Assembly (NCBI GenBank): GCA_014706295.1 | Contig: JACSVZ010000002.1 | Span: 55,965,660 to 56,029,659, forward strand | Source of the DNA: Lycocorax pyrrhopterus obiensis | Lineage: Eukaryota > Chordata > Aves > Passeriformes > Paradisaeidae | DNA length: 64,000 bases | Direction of reading: 5' to 3' | Shown here: in pieces, positions 34,658 to 46,716 of the stretch | Position numbering within the stretch: position 1 is the first letter of the stretch | Layout of the letters: every line of letters begins with the position of its first letter | Made by a program: the position numbers and the translations under genes | Notes under the pieces: model-generated | Seen by the model: only the letters and a program-made list of their open reading frames with translations | Told to the model about the DNA's origin: nothing | The model's database searches: none

Positions 34658-35377
34658 TGTGAGAAACAAAGCTCACTCCTCTTCTGAGGTTTTAAAATTT
34701 TATTAGGGGACGAAGTCAATAAAGCAAAAGCAACAGCACTGGGCACGTGACTGTAGTCAGAGACGCACCGTCACACGCGAAACTTCAGGTTTATATACTC
34801 CAGGTATTGCATCAGCCACATACATATTCATAAGTCAGGATACATATTCAGAACCTTTCAGAAACTATTTAACATTTTCTTAGAACTGATTAACATGTTC
34901 CCTCTTCCATCCTGCCTTTTTAGAGCATGCACAGTTTAACTTGAAGGTCTTCGAGGGTCGTTTCAGGGGTGAAGTCAGAATTTTTCCTCATGGTAACCTC
35001 TTGACTTGTGGTTTCAGGCGGTGGTTTCCCCTTACGCTTGCTCATTAGATGTCATCCAATCAGGCTAGCGGGTTCCTTTTGTTCCTGTTATTGCAAGCTA
35101 AACAAAACTATATCCTCATAGCAGCATCAACTTTCAATATTTGTGAAAGTCAATACTTCAAAGCACATTTATCACAGGACACTAAGAGGCAATGAAGTGA
35201 TAGCTTGGTCCATTGCTCAACTAAAGCACAGTTTCCAGGTATGCAAATGCTGCCAGCCATTATGAAAACTTTACTTGGCTCTGGTATACAAACATTAAAC
35301 CAAACTACATTTACATATGTTTAAAGTTAACTGCCTCAAATTGAGAAGGCTGTCATGTTTAATCTAGTTTCATCACA
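34658..35377 (-). mobile_element. Solo LTR
   Basis: TGTGAGAAAC to TTTCATCACA, 720 bp. On the minus strand it opens TGTGATGAAACTAG, has TATATAAA (34,790-34,797 reversed) and AATAAA (34,698-34,703 reversed) in LTR order. No clear target duplication was seen (GGGACA against GCCCCA). Confidence 0.75.
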
Positions 35378-35633
35378 GCCCCAGCCTGCGTTCACAATGC
35401 AGCCCTCTACCTTGTTTTTCCTGGAAGCATGTTGTTAAGTTTGAAGTCCTTGCGAGAGCACTTTAGATCTGTCTTTGTAACTTTTTACCTCACCTTGATT
35501 TGGAGGCACATATTAATTTTGACTATGTATTTTTTTAAATTCAGACTTCACTGAAATCAAGGCAATACTTGGCTTTGAATAAAATGTTACAGAGTCAGAG
35601 AAACACATAACCTTTTAAAGAGCCCTTACTTTC
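35378..35633. other. Short unassigned spacer
   Basis: Nothing recognisable was seen. Confidence 0.5.
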
Positions 35634-35699
35634 ACAGAATCACAGAATGAGTGAGATTGGAAGGGACCATCAGTGCAGTCATCGGGTCCAACCTCCCCG

Positions 35700-37320
35700 C
35701 TCAAGCAGGGTCATCCTGAGCACATTGCACAGAATTGCATCCAGACAGTTCTTGAATATCTCCAGAGAGGGAGACTCCACATCCTCTCTGGGCAATCTGG
35801 TGACCAGTGTTTGGTCACCTGCACAGTAAAGAAGTTCTTCCTCATATTCAGGTGGAACTTCTCGTGCATCAGCTTTTGACTGTTGCCTCTGGCCTTATAG
35901 TTTGGCACCACTGAGAAGAGCCTGGCTTCCTCCTCTTGACACCCTCCCTTCCAATACTTATATACACTGATGAAGTCCCTTCTCAGTCATCTTCTCAAGG
36001 CTGAAGAGTCCCAACTCTTTGTCACCCTCTGCTGAACCTGCTCCAGGAGCTCCATGTCACTCTTGTCCTGAGTAGCTCAGAACCAGACACAGCACTCCAG
36101 ATGTGGCCTCACCAGGGCTGAGTAGAGGGCTAGGATCACCTCTCTCCACGTGCTGGCAATGCTATTCCTAAAGCACCCGAGGATACCATTGGCCCTTTTG
36201 GCCACGAGGGCTCACTGCTGGCTCATGGACAGCTTGTTGTCCGCCAGGACCCACAGGTCTTTCTCCGCAGAGCTGCTTTCCAGCAGTTTGACCCCCAGCC
36301 TGTACTGGTGCAGGACTCCGCATTTGTCTTTGTCGAACTTCAGACAGTTCTCTGCCCATCTCTCCAACCTGTTAAGATCCTTCTGAATGTCAGCACAACA
36401 CTCTTGGGTATTGGCCACTCCTCCCAGCTTTGTGCCGTCAGTGAGGTTGCTGGGGAGGCATCTGCCCCTCCCCACAAGTCACTGAGGAACGAGTTAAACA
36501 ATACTGGACCCAATACTGACCCTTGTCAGGCACCACTAGTGACAGGCCTCCAGCTAAACCCTGTTCTACTGGATTACGTCCCTCTGGGATGTGCCATTCA
36601 GCCAGTTCTCAATCAACCTTGCTGTCCACTTATCCAGTCCACGCTTCCTAAGTTTACCTATGAGGATATTGTGAGAGGCAGTGTCAAAAGCCTTGTTGAA
36701 GTTGAGGTAGGCAATACACACTGCTCTCCCCTCATCCATCCAGGTAGTTGTCTCATCATGGAAGGCCATCAGGTTAGTCAAGCATGATTTGCCTTTAGTG
36801 AATCCATGCTGACTACTGATCCCCTTCTTGTCATCCATGTGGACAGAGATGGCCTCCAGAATGAGGCACTCCATCACCTTTCCAGGGATTTTGTTGTCAT
36901 CCGTGCTTTCCAGGAACATCCTGGACAGTTTGTGCTTCACTCTCTTTCTTCTCCAGAAAACGTCAGACTAATTAAAGTCCCCCGCAAGGATTGGTGCTTG
37001 TGACTTTGAGGCTGATTCAAGCTGTCTGTAGATGACCTCATACACTTTGTTCTCCTGATAGGGCAGCCTGTAGCAAACACCTGCAACAGTGTCACCCTTG
37101 CTAGTCTGCAACTTCACCACCATGCCTTTCTGGTCTGTCTTTCCTAAACCGTGTGTAGCCCTTCATGACAACAGCCCTTCATTCTAGTCATTTGAGGTAT
37201 CCCACCACATTTCCAGAATCACAGTGAGATCAAAGCCCTGTGACTTCACACAGATCTCTAGTTTGTCCTATTCATTCTCTATACTGCATGCATTGGTGTG
37301 CAGGCACTTAGTAGTATTTC
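35700..37320 (-). pseudogene. CR1 ORF2 remnant (endonuclease and RT)
   Basis: On the minus strand the right part reads an APE-type endonuclease segment with GVCYR and, further on, the LAGDFN motif immediately followed by a stop. The left part reads RT with the GFTKGKSCLTNL region and an AFDTASH stretch. The RT catalytic area near 36,450 reads LTDGTK, a corrupted form. The protein would nick target DNA and reverse-transcribe CR1 RNA. Frameshifts, stops and the internal deletion make it inactive. Confidence 0.8.
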
Positions 37321-37719
37321 ATTGTGTCAATATCCCAGTAGGGGTGCACAGGGATGCCACACAGTTCTGTCTTGTGGTTATGTCTTTGGCTGCTTGTTCT
37401 TGATTGAGGTATTCCCCCTTAGGCCTCCTTTTGCTACTAGCATCATCACTATTGTTCTCCCTGTACCACACCTTATTTCTGTCAAGCCTGTCCCTGTCTC
37501 CATTCCCCCTTCAAATCTAGTTTAAAGCTCTCTCAGTGAGCCCTGATAACTCCTAAGCTAAAACCCTTTATCCCCTTTGAGACAGGTAGACCCTGTTAGT
37601 TGCCAGCAGGCTCAGTGTTGTATAAATTGACCCATGATCAAAAAACCCCAAAATTCTGCTCATAACACGTGTCTCAAAGACAAGTGTTCATCTTCATGAT
37701 TTTCCTGTTTCTTGCCCCA

Positions 37720-38196
37720 TCATTCCCTGTAACTTGTTGTCCTTGACCAGTTGTCCCAAGGCCCTGAAGGTCCCCCTTGATTCTGCACAGCCTTCTTGTT
37801 GGGACCTCGTTGGTGCCTACCTGAAAAACCAGTAGAGGGTAGAGTGGCCTGTACCAGGCTGGGAAGTTTCTTGATGATTTCCCTTACCCAGGCCCCAGGG
37901 AGGCCACATACCTCCCGATGGGTTGGGTCTGGTTGGCACAGCGGGTCCTCCATTCCTCTCAAAAGAGAGCCACCAATGACTATTACTCTCATTTTTTTCT
38001 TAATTGCGGAGGTCATGATGCAGAAGGTAGGCTGCTCTGCCCTGGGCAATGTCTCCATCCCAAAAGAACCTTCATCCACAGTCTCATTTCCCTGGTCCTG
38101 AGATTCCAGGGCCTTGTACCTGTATAAGGGCACAGAGGGGGTGAGGTACATCTCAAGGGGATTCACCTGCCACCCCAAGCAGAAACCCTTTTCCAC
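37720..38196 (-). pseudogene. CR1 ORF1 remnant, esterase-like domain
   Basis: A 158-codon minus-strand frame contains VIGGSLLRG followed by PDPTHREVCGLPGAWV, matching the esterase-like (GDSL-type) domain of CR1 ORF1. The expected GDS nucleophile block reads GGS, so the Asp is lost. Upstream, towards 38,390, the frame continues with stops through the ORF1 coiled-coil region. ORF1 proteins bind the LINE RNA. The exact role of the esterase domain is not settled. Confidence 0.72.
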
Positions 38197-38390
38197 TCCA
38201 CTCTAAGATCGCTTCCTTCTACCTGGTGGTGAGACAGTAGGGGATCCATTGCTTCTTGTGAAATGAATGGTGGGTGCGTTTGTCTAAGGCATGGTAGAGT
38301 GCAGCTCCATTAGTCAATCTCTTCCTCACTCTCTAATACTTCTTAGATTTTCTCCTTCATCTCTGTAGCTCAGGTTGTTTTGTACTGACC

Positions 38391-38799
38391 ATATGGGAAA
38401 TTCAAGCCTTTACTCCAAGACGTGTAATAATTTCATTACACATCTAATAAGTATGTAGGTGCAAATTAGATGTCTAACTCAGATGAAGGTGACTACTTGG
38501 TCTGAGGACAGAAAGTCACAGTAACAAGCAGAGGTGAACTGTGCTTAACATGGTTCTCTTACTATTCTTTTTTATAAGTTTCTATTCTCTTACTATAAAA
38601 TCATAGAATCTGGATTTTTGCTCAAAAGGGTTATTTGGTCCTGTAGTATTAGCATTTTTAAATACATATGCAGATGGTCTTTCAGAGCTCATTCAGCCTT
38701 TACCTACCTACCTTGCATGTTTTATCAATGAAAGCCATTATAGCAGAGCAGAATGGAAGGACTGAATGTTATTTCTGATCCTCTTGAATAGATCTCCAG
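38391..38799. other. Unassigned spacer
   Basis: Nothing recognisable was seen. Confidence 0.45.
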
Positions 38800-41100
38800 T
38801 TCATATTTACAAGAAATGAGCAATGAGTACTATGACAAGAACTACAGGGGCGCTGCCTCCAGCCAGCTACAAGAAAGGGACAATTGGATCTATTGGACTG
38901 TGTGCATCCAATGGCCTGGCACATGAGACCCACAAGAGTATAAGGTTTTAGTTGACACTGGTACAGAATGTACCCTGATGCCATCAAGATCTGTAGGGGC
39001 AGAATCTAACTCTATTTCTGGGGTGACAGGGGGATCCCAACAGCTGACTGTACTGGAAGCTGTAGTGAGCCTGATTGGGAATGAGTGGCAAAATCACCCC
39101 TTTCTGATCGGCCCAGAGACCCCATGCATCCTTGGTATAGATTAACTCAGGAGAGAGTACATCATGGACCCAAGAGGGTATCGTTGAGCTTTTGGGATAG
39201 CTGCTGTGGAGACAGAGGAAATTAGACAACTGAGTACCTTGCCTGGTCTCTCAGAGGACCCTTCTGCTGTGGGACTGATGAAGATTGAAGAACAACAGGT
39301 ACCGATCACTACCACAACAGCGCATTGTCAACAATACCGCACCAACCAGGACTCCCTGACCCCCATCCATGAAATGATGCGTGAACTGGAGAGCCAGGGA
39401 GTGGTCAGCAAGATTCACTCATCTTTTAATAGCCCCATATGGCCAGTGCGTAAGTCCAATGGAGAGTGGAGACTGACAATGGACTATCATGGCCTGAATG
39501 AAGGCACACCACCACTGACTGCTGCTGTGACCGACATGCTGGAACTTAAGGATGAACCGGAGTCCAAGGCAGCAAAGGGGTGCCACCATGGACATTGCTA
39601 ATACATTTTTCTCCATTCCTTTAGCAGCAGAGTGAAGGCCACTGTTTGCTTTCACAATGAAAAGGCATCCCGTACACCGGGAACTGACTATCTCAGGGGT
39701 GGAAACAGGCCCACTATTTGCCATGGACTGATCCAGACTGTACAGGAAAAGGGTGGAACTCCAGAACACTTGCAACACATTGATGACATCATTGTGTGGG
39801 GCAGTTTTTGCTGGGGAAGTTTTTGAGAAAGGGGAGAAGATAATCCAGATCCTTCTGCAGGCTGATTTTGCCATAAAGCAAAATAAGGCCGAGGAACTTG
39901 CCCAGGAAATTCTGCTTTTAGCAGTAAAATACAAGATGGACGTTGTCAGACTGCCATGCGCACAGTCAGCGAAATAGCAGTTTTGTACCCCACCAACTTT
40001 CCAAGAAGGAAACATAAACTTTCCTTGGCACTGTGGATTTTTGAAGGATGCATATTCCAGATTACAGTCAGATTATAAACCATCTCTATTAAGTGACCTA
40101 GAAGAAGAATTTCAAGTGCAGTCCTGAACAACAACAAAGCTTTTAACAAATTAAATGGGAGAGTGTTCATTCAGTAGCCCTTGAGCCAGTCAGCACAGGA
40201 CAAAATGTGAAAGATGTGCTCTACACTGTAGCTGGGGAGAATGGTCCTTCCTGCCATCTCTGGCAAAAAGGTATCCTGGGAGACTTGAGGACGAGCCCTG
40301 GGGTTCTAGAGTCAGGAATACAAAGGATCCAAGGCCTGTAACAACCCAATTTAAAAAGAGATACTGGTGGCTTATGAAGGAGTTTGAGCTGCCTCAGAAG
40401 CAATTGGCATTGAAGCACAGCTTCTTCTGGCACCCCAGCTGCCAGTGCTGGGCTGGAGGTTCACAGGCAAAGTCCCTTCCACACATCATGCCCACTGATG
40501 CTACATAGACTAACTGGATCACACTGATCACACAGGGAGCTTGCACAGGAAACTCCAGTTGTCCAGGGATATTGGAATTCATCATGAACTGGCCCCAAGG
40601 TGAAAATGTCAGACTATCATCCTCATTGGAGGAGGAAAAGGTGACACATACTGAGGAGGCCCCAACATATAATCAGCTACCAGAAGGTGAAAAGCAATAT
40701 GCACTCTTTATTGATGGCTCTTGCCATGTTGTAGAGACACATCGAAAATTGAAAGCTGCAGTATGGAGTCCTACACAACAAGACACAGGAGATATTGAGG
40801 GACAAGATGGATCAAGCAGGGTTGCAGAGCTGAAATCCATCCAGTTGGCTTTAGGTATCACTGAACGAGAGAAATGGCCAGCTCTACGTCTACACTGACT
40901 CATGAATGCTCCTTGGGTATGGCTAAATCAATGGAAAAAAGACCAATTGCCAGCACAGAGGTAAACCCACCTGGGCTGCTGGTTGTCAGAGGTATGTGGA
41001 GGAGGGGTGCACATGTGCCACATGCAGGAGGCAACTAGAAGAAGCTTTGTCTCTGGGGAGACTTTGACTGGCGACACTTCACATGGGACAGGCAGTCAGC
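38800..41100 (+). pseudogene. pol: ERVL-like pol remnant (PR, RT, RNase H)
   Basis: Class III (ERVL-like) polymerase in pieces. Protease has VLVDTGTECTLMPS (Asp codon 38,954) and a CILGID block. RT begins with FNSPIWPVRKSNGEWRL and a DYHGLNE stretch near 39,426-39,500. The first catalytic Asp is at about 39,591 in DIANTFF. The second motif is HIDD (39,776-39,787) instead of YIDD/YMDD. The RT connection is full of stops (39,960-40,560). RNase H is recognisable at FIDGSC (Asp codon 40,713). Integrase is almost wholly absent: only a short decayed stretch with spaced cysteines near 41,000. There is no trace of gag upstream. The remnant is older than ERV1 and ERV2 judged by its stops. Confidence 0.82.
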
Positions 41101-41982
41101 AGGACCCTCCAGAGAGGCTTCTCCAATCACATGGTGAAAGGTCTCCACCAATGGACTGCAGTGGGACACTGGACTGGGCCAATGGTCTCCTTCCAGCAGG
41201 CAGGCTTTGGGAGGAGCCAGAGGCCATAAAAGGTAACTGCACCACAATCTGTGGGGGCTTTTGGGTCTTGTGCTTTTTGCTTTTTGGGGCTTGGTGAGTC
41301 GGGGCTTTTGAGACTTGTTTTTTTGGGGGCTCTAACTTGCTGCTTGCTTGCTGGCTTGCTTGCTGGCTCACCTGCTCACTGGCTCGCTCGCTCCTTTGCC
41401 CTGGCCCCAGCCTGCTTTTTGGCTCTCCTGCCCTCGCTGGCTCTTGCTTGCCCTCACACCTGTCCTGCCTCCCTGTGTCCCTGACCACCACCCTGCCACT
41501 TCGCCCCAAATCCCTACCTGAGCTACTTGCATTATCCAGCCCACCCTGCCGCCCCAATCCAGCCCGTCACTGTGATCTTTGCTGCGATCCTGTCCAGGGT
41601 CCTGGACCTCCAGTCTGAGTGCACACTCACTGTGTGTCTGGCCGCCCGTCGCCATGGGAGCTGTGCCTGTGAAGCCACGCCTCTTTGAGGGCTGCGCAGG
41701 CTCATTAGTAGGCAGCCCGTCCACCCCACCCTGTCACGTGGTTGCCAGCGGCACTCCCTGATCCGCTGGTGGTAACGCTCTCCTCTTTTTCTCTCTGTCT
41801 CCACTCTCTCTGTCTCTCTCTCTCCTCCCTCTCCCCCATCCTTTTTTTCATTTTCCTTCCTTCTTTGCTGTCTTTTCTAGCCCTCTTTCATTTGGGCAAC
41901 ATCTTTTTTTGTTTTTCGTTACCAGTAAACAGTTCTCAGATACGAAGTTTACCTCGTTTGGCTTAATTTCATTCCTGACCAT
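41100..41982 (+). mobile_element. Probable 3' LTR of the ERVL-like element
   Basis: It follows the decayed pol on the same strand. A CATAAAAGG TATA-type box at 41,225-41,232 is followed by a GCTTGCTGG-type tandem region and a CT-rich tract, then an AGTAAA-type signal near 41,925 and a CCTGACCA end. The start is uncertain by up to 100 bp, and no polypurine tract or paired LTR is visible. Confidence 0.5.
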
Positions 41983-42082
41983 CTAATTATAAAAGAACTC
42001 CTTGCAGTTTTCCTCAGTGGAACATGATAACAGGAAATGTTAAAGAACAGTGCTGTGATACAGAAATGGGAAGCAAAAATGA

Positions 42083-42862
42083 CACCTCACTCACAGACAA
42101 CAAACAGGCGGAGGTTCTGCCAAGTGGATGGTGAGGCAAAAAATACAAGATTCTCCTCCAGAATGGAGTGGGGCTCAGCAGTACAAAGTAGGAACAATTA
42201 TGCTTCAAGCTCCCTCTGTGCAAGTATCTTGGAGGTCTCCCTCCTGCCCAGTAGAAAGGCCTGGATTAAGTTCATCTGAAGATCAAGAGGCTGGTATCAT
42301 AGGGGAGATGTTAGGTGCTAAAAAATCTAATCAGGAAGACACTGTCCAAGATGATGAAATGGCTTCTTCTCCTCTGAAATCTGTTACTGCTCGGCTGTCT
42401 TTAGGGCTGGAGTTTATATCTAGAGTGAAGAGCAGAGGACAAAGTACGCCTCTCAGTGGAACTTTTTCTTGGGATGATCCTGTGGTCTTCTCCAACATCT
42501 TAGCACACTGTTCTGAGTGTGGTCCTCTCATACTGTCAGATCCAGGGATTTCAAAGGATGGTGTGAAGCAGACCACTAAAGCTTTCAACCAAACGGATAT
42601 CCCTGCCAGGAAACTCAGGTGGCCTCTGTTGCTTTGTCCACCCCATAAACACCCGACAAAATCAGCCTCTGTTGACAACATGCTTGGGGGAAAGTACAGG
42701 TCACACTACTGGGGTGAGGCCTCTAGCACCAAGGCTATCCGTACTGTCACTGCTGCTGCTGCTGCCACGACTGCTGCCTGTGGAACTTCCCCATGGCAGT
42801 CTCTCCTCAATGCCCTGTGGACTGCTGCTCCAGCCATGCCACCACTGTGCTGTAGCTGTTGA
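42083..42862 (+). CDS. Open frame of 260 codons, unknown
   Basis: Frame 2 is open from 42,083 (upstream stop 42,080) to TGA/TAG-type termination at 42,862. The first ATG is at 42,128, giving 244 residues. The composition is Ser/Lys/Pro-rich with no transmembrane segment. A late stretch of alanines (about 42,745-42,780) comes from CTG/GCC triplets and is followed by Cys/Ala-rich sequence. It does not resemble retroviral or CR1 proteins and I cannot name it. It lies 100-150 bp downstream of the probable ERVL-type LTR in the same orientation, which could supply a promoter (inference). It may be a chance frame, a non-coding exon, or a fragment of a host gene or retrocopy. Confidence 0.3.
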   Translation, partial: HLTHRQQTGGGSAKWMVRQKIQDSPPEWSGAQQYKVGTIMLQAPSVQVSWRSPSCPVERPGLSSSEDQEAGIIGEMLGAKKSNQEDTVQDDEMASSPLKSVTARLSLGLEFISRVKSRGQSTPLSGTFSWDDPVVFSNILAHCSECGPLILSDPGISKDGVKQTTKAFNQTDIPARKLRWPLLLCPPHKHPTKSASVDNMLGGKYRSHYWGEASSTKAIRTVTAAAAATTAACGTSPWQSLLNALWTAAPAMPPLCCSC

Positions 42863-44771
42863 AAATGCTGGTGCTCCTAAAGGATGCCACAATGCATAAT
42901 CTTACACCCATGAGGTTTCTTCATATATGTGGACAGTTGACACACTTATGAGCTGCCTTTTCCTTTCTTCTCTCCCAGTGCTTGCTTCCTTAGTGATACA
43001 TATTTTCGGAAAGTAACCAAGAAAATGGATAGAGAAAGAAACATTCCCTTCTGGGAAAAAACAGCAAACATATCTGTATACCTTCAGTTTTGTTAAGCTG
43101 CTTCTTTTAGTAACATATACATCAGTTCAGTGTTAAAATGGTTAACTGTCAACTGGGAGGTAAAGTTTACAGTCAAATGAAGAGCCAAGAAATGAGAATG
43201 AGTTTCAGTGAATCAGCTGAGTTAATAAGTAACTTACTGGCTTGCAGAAAACGCAAGGTTACATGATTTAGTGTAATCCTTTTAATAAAATAAAACTCAT
43301 TTAGATTATATTACTTACTGCTTATTCAAGACTGTGAACAGTCAAATACATACCATAAGGCAAACTGCTATAAATCAAAATTAACTGTGACTTCTCAGAG
43401 CTTCAAGCTATTTTTCTGTGGTACAATAAGAAGCTTGCATAAAATCTAAAGTCCCCATAAGATGAATTATTCCAATAAAAATACCAATAGTAAAAAGCCA
43501 TCAGATACTTTATTTCTTTGTTCAGAAATGCTGAGTATTCCCCAAAGTTGTGAAAGACTCAGGGTGTGATGGAGAAGAAAACAAGGAAGGGAGTAAGGAG
43601 TGACTTTTAATCCTGAGAAGAGTGGAAGGAGCAGCATTACCACCTGCTAGTTTTCAGGCATTTCCATTTTCCCTCTTCTATTCTCTCTTCCTAAGAAACT
43701 GAAACTTGAACTGTTGTAGAAGAAAATTATTAGATAAAAGTTCCAGAAAGTGAAACCGGTGAATTTTAAGCTGCTATGTCATTGAATATATAAATCTGCA
43801 ATGTCTTTTCTTTGAACAGTATATTAGAAAATACGCTTTTTGTTGACTATCTTGTGGCTTCCAGAAGATGGGGGAGTCAGTCCTCAAGCAGGACCGAGAA
43901 GACCTTTCTCATTGATTCATACTATTTTATTACCCTTCTAATGGGGGATAATGGGATATTTCTTCTCTAGTCTGTGGACAGGAAATGTGGGAGGAACAGA
44001 CTTAGCACTGTACCATTATCCAAAATCTGTTCTTAGGGATATAGCTTCACACTCAAGTATCTGTGCAAGAAGTGAGTGAATTTACTGAATATTAGTTATT
44101 GTACAGAGATTACACCCATGCCTACTTTGTATTGCAGGTTATGTAGTATCTATAACTTTTGCTGTGAGAAGTTTGCTCAGGTTACGTCCCATTTACCAAG
44201 GGCATGCATGGAGCATGCAACCACCATGAAGCAACTGTTAGACAGCAAATTTATCCTGTTTACCAGCACCTTACTTTGAACAAGGTCTTGGATGAGAGTA
44301 GTCCTGGAACAGTCAGTCCTTCTCTCCATCTCTGCTGAGCATGAGCACTGAATTGATCTGTGTGAACTTGTGCTACATGATATGCTCAAAGAGCCAGTGC
44401 CAGGGGAACTGCCTGTACCTCAGCTATAAGGACTGGTACAACGTTTCACCAAACCTACCCACACAGTGCCATTTGCATGGTGCTTTCCAGACTTACGTTA
44501 GCCTTGAGGAACCACCTAGAAATTTGTCTGTGGCCCACTGACTTCTTCCTAGCGACCTGAAGGGCAGAAGCTCTTCAAGCTCATTTTTTTGATGGTTGTA
44601 TGTCCTCAATGTGTTCAGCTTTAGCAGTTGGTAGAAATCATTTTACTATGTGAGCACTGCTTACTTGCACCCAATACACTTCCATGTAGGAAGAAGAAAA
44701 CTGTCTGAGGATCAAGATTAAAAATTTGGTGTGGGTAATAAATGGGCAATTAGCCAACATTCTGAGTGTTG
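42863..44771. other. Stretch without recognisable features
   Basis: Nothing I can support was seen. Confidence 0.5.
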
Positions 44772-44930
44772 ACTCACCATTCCTGACGGTATTTAAAAGT
44801 TGTGTAGTTGTGGCACTTAGTGACATTGTTTTGCAGAGGACTTGTCAGTGCTGGGTTAATGGTTGGACTTGATGTTCTTAAAGGTCTTTTGAAAATGAAA
44901 CAATTCTATAATTCTATGATTCTATGATTA
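44772..44930 (+). mobile_element. CR1 LINE 3' end fragment
   Basis: The text GCTGGGTTAATGGTTGGAC and the (ATTCTATG) tail at 44,905-44,929 are the CR1 3' UTR in sense orientation, about 160 bp. Confidence 0.85.
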
Positions 44931-45978
44931 AGAGCAACAGTTGTGCTGCACATGGAGCACACACTTAGGAGACCTCACCCCCACCGCAGTGGAGAATGCC
45001 CTATCAGACTACTGCTGGTCTCTAATTAGCCCTTTCTGGTGCAATCTCATGACAGTTGGGGCTAGATTTTTTAAATTTACTGCTATGGGATGATTTATCC
45101 CAGGGTCACACACATCAGGATTGTGCCTGGTATAGCAGTTGCATTGAAATGGAGATTGAAAATGAGAAATCTCAAATGCATGGGGAGCATCTTTTGCCCT
45201 CTAGCTGAAACTGATCTCCTAGTAGGGAGGGCTTCATCATGTTTCAGGCCTTCTTGGGTCTGAGGGATACATTCCAACACACAAACATGAAGAGATCATC
45301 AATGGACATGATTGCAGGAATCCAAAGAGTCTGGGCATTTCTATGCTTTGCAAACATGCCTATTTTTTTGGATCAGTTTGAGGGGTCAGCAGGGAAGTGT
45401 AGGTTTCTATACTGTCTTTTCATGGCTTACAAGAGACCAAAATCTGCTAAGATGGGAACATGTCATACACCTTCTTGCACTCAGAGCAGTTTCAGCTTGA
45501 TAGGGAAGCATGCTTTCAGAAAGAAGATGGTACTGTCTACAAAATAATTTGTGTGATGCTGTTTGCATTACTGCCCTGAACGAGGTGTGAAAAGTCAAGG
45601 ATAAGCCTTTAGAAAAAAACCTTTAATGTTGGTAAAAGCTCAGACACTGCTGGACACTGGTTACAGGATTTATTTCAATGTCACTAAAGGGCTGCCATTG
45701 TATTAGTCCTGTGCTACAACGTAGTAAATAGATATTTTGCCTATCTTTTTTCCTTTCCGTTCCTCTTCATTCATCTCCCCTGGTTTGAGAAATTCCTGGG
45801 GTAAATGTAGATGTCAGGGTAGATGCATATCGCTATCCCAAGCTCCGCAGGCTCTCTGCCGGAGCGCGAGGTGTTGCGATCTCTCAAAAGCGTCTCCAAA
45901 GCGAAGCCGCTCAGCAGGATCAGCCACACACACTCACATACGCGTGCATGCACAAACGCACGGATAGCTTCAGTAATA
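44931..45978. other. Stretch without recognisable features
   Basis: No supported gene or repeat was seen. Confidence 0.45.
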
Positions 45979-46441
45979 TGGGTCAACAGCAAAGAGGCAG
46001 GAAGGGTCTTTGCCTAGAGTGCCACAGGAGCAGTTTATTGCCTCCACACTCAGAAGGACTCCAGGGACAAAGACAGAGAAACAATGCAGGGTCCAGGTTT
46101 AAGTACAGGAGTGGGGCAAGTGCCAGTGACCAATGATCTGAGGGCACAGTGGCGGTATAAAGGCGGGACTAGGGAATGGGGACCAATGGGAAAGCTCTGG
46201 GGGAGTGGCGAGGGGCAAAGGCCAATGGGGGGAGCCTGGAGTGGAGAACTTTCTATAGCATGGAACATATAAGGTAGCAAGGGGGTGGGGTGGCCAGCAG
46301 CCAACCAGGAATGAAGAACTGGCGTACATTACCATAACAGAACAAAGCATTCTGGGAGAGGCTTCTCTTCTCACCCTAACCAAAGTCTCTGGTACTAGGG
46401 ACTGTCTTACGCAAGAACTCTTGTTTATGCCTTCTACCACA
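45979..46441 (-). mobile_element. Solo LTR related to the insertion in ERV2 gag
   Basis: TGGGTCAACAGC to TTCTACCACA, 463 bp. The minus strand starts TGTGGTAGAAGG and has AATAAACTG about 50 bp before its end. It shares a core (GGGGGAGTGGCGAGGGGC) and both ends with 10,983-11,285. No clear target duplication was found. Confidence 0.68.
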
Positions 46442-46716
46442 GGCTAACTGGCCAACACAGATGTAGATGACAAATTATATTAGATACTTTCTTGTAATGA
46501 AAAGTAGTTGTGACATTTATGGCATGGATCCTCTGACCTATTACAGATGTCTACTTCTGAATCAGAGCAACTGCTGCGTTGCAATATTCGCATGTGTATC
46601 TGTTGTGGTAAATGTCTGCCCTTGGCTAGATAAATCCAATTCTAGACTTCTAAATGGTGATAGATGATGTAGTGGTTTTTAAGCCAAATTATATACATAT
46701 CTCTTGATGTTTTTTC
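46442..46716. other. Short unassigned spacer
   Basis: Nothing recognisable was seen. Confidence 0.45.

Larger units (their letters stand above)
35634..38390 (-). mobile_element. CR1 LINE with ORF1 and ORF2 remnants, internally deleted
   Basis: The 3' tail (CACAGAATCACAGAATGAG) is at 35,634. Going right, the minus strand shows 3' UTR and RT (to about 36,940), then jumps to the endonuclease region (36,960-37,320), then ORF1 (37,700-38,390). The part joining endonuclease to RT is missing. The fragment at 61,985-62,338 is from the same subfamily. Confidence 0.88.

Noticed and set aside
34652..35383. Target duplication of the LTR at 34,658-35,377
   Set aside because: The flanks GGGACA and GCCCCA do not match at any 4-6-bp offset.
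39419..40015. 198-codon minus-strand frame
   Set aside because: Shadow of the ERVL-like RT on the opposite strand.
41096..41724. Overlapping minus-strand frames of 118-153 codons
   Set aside because: They fall in the GC- and tandem-rich part of the probable ERVL-type LTR and overlap each other with no domain.
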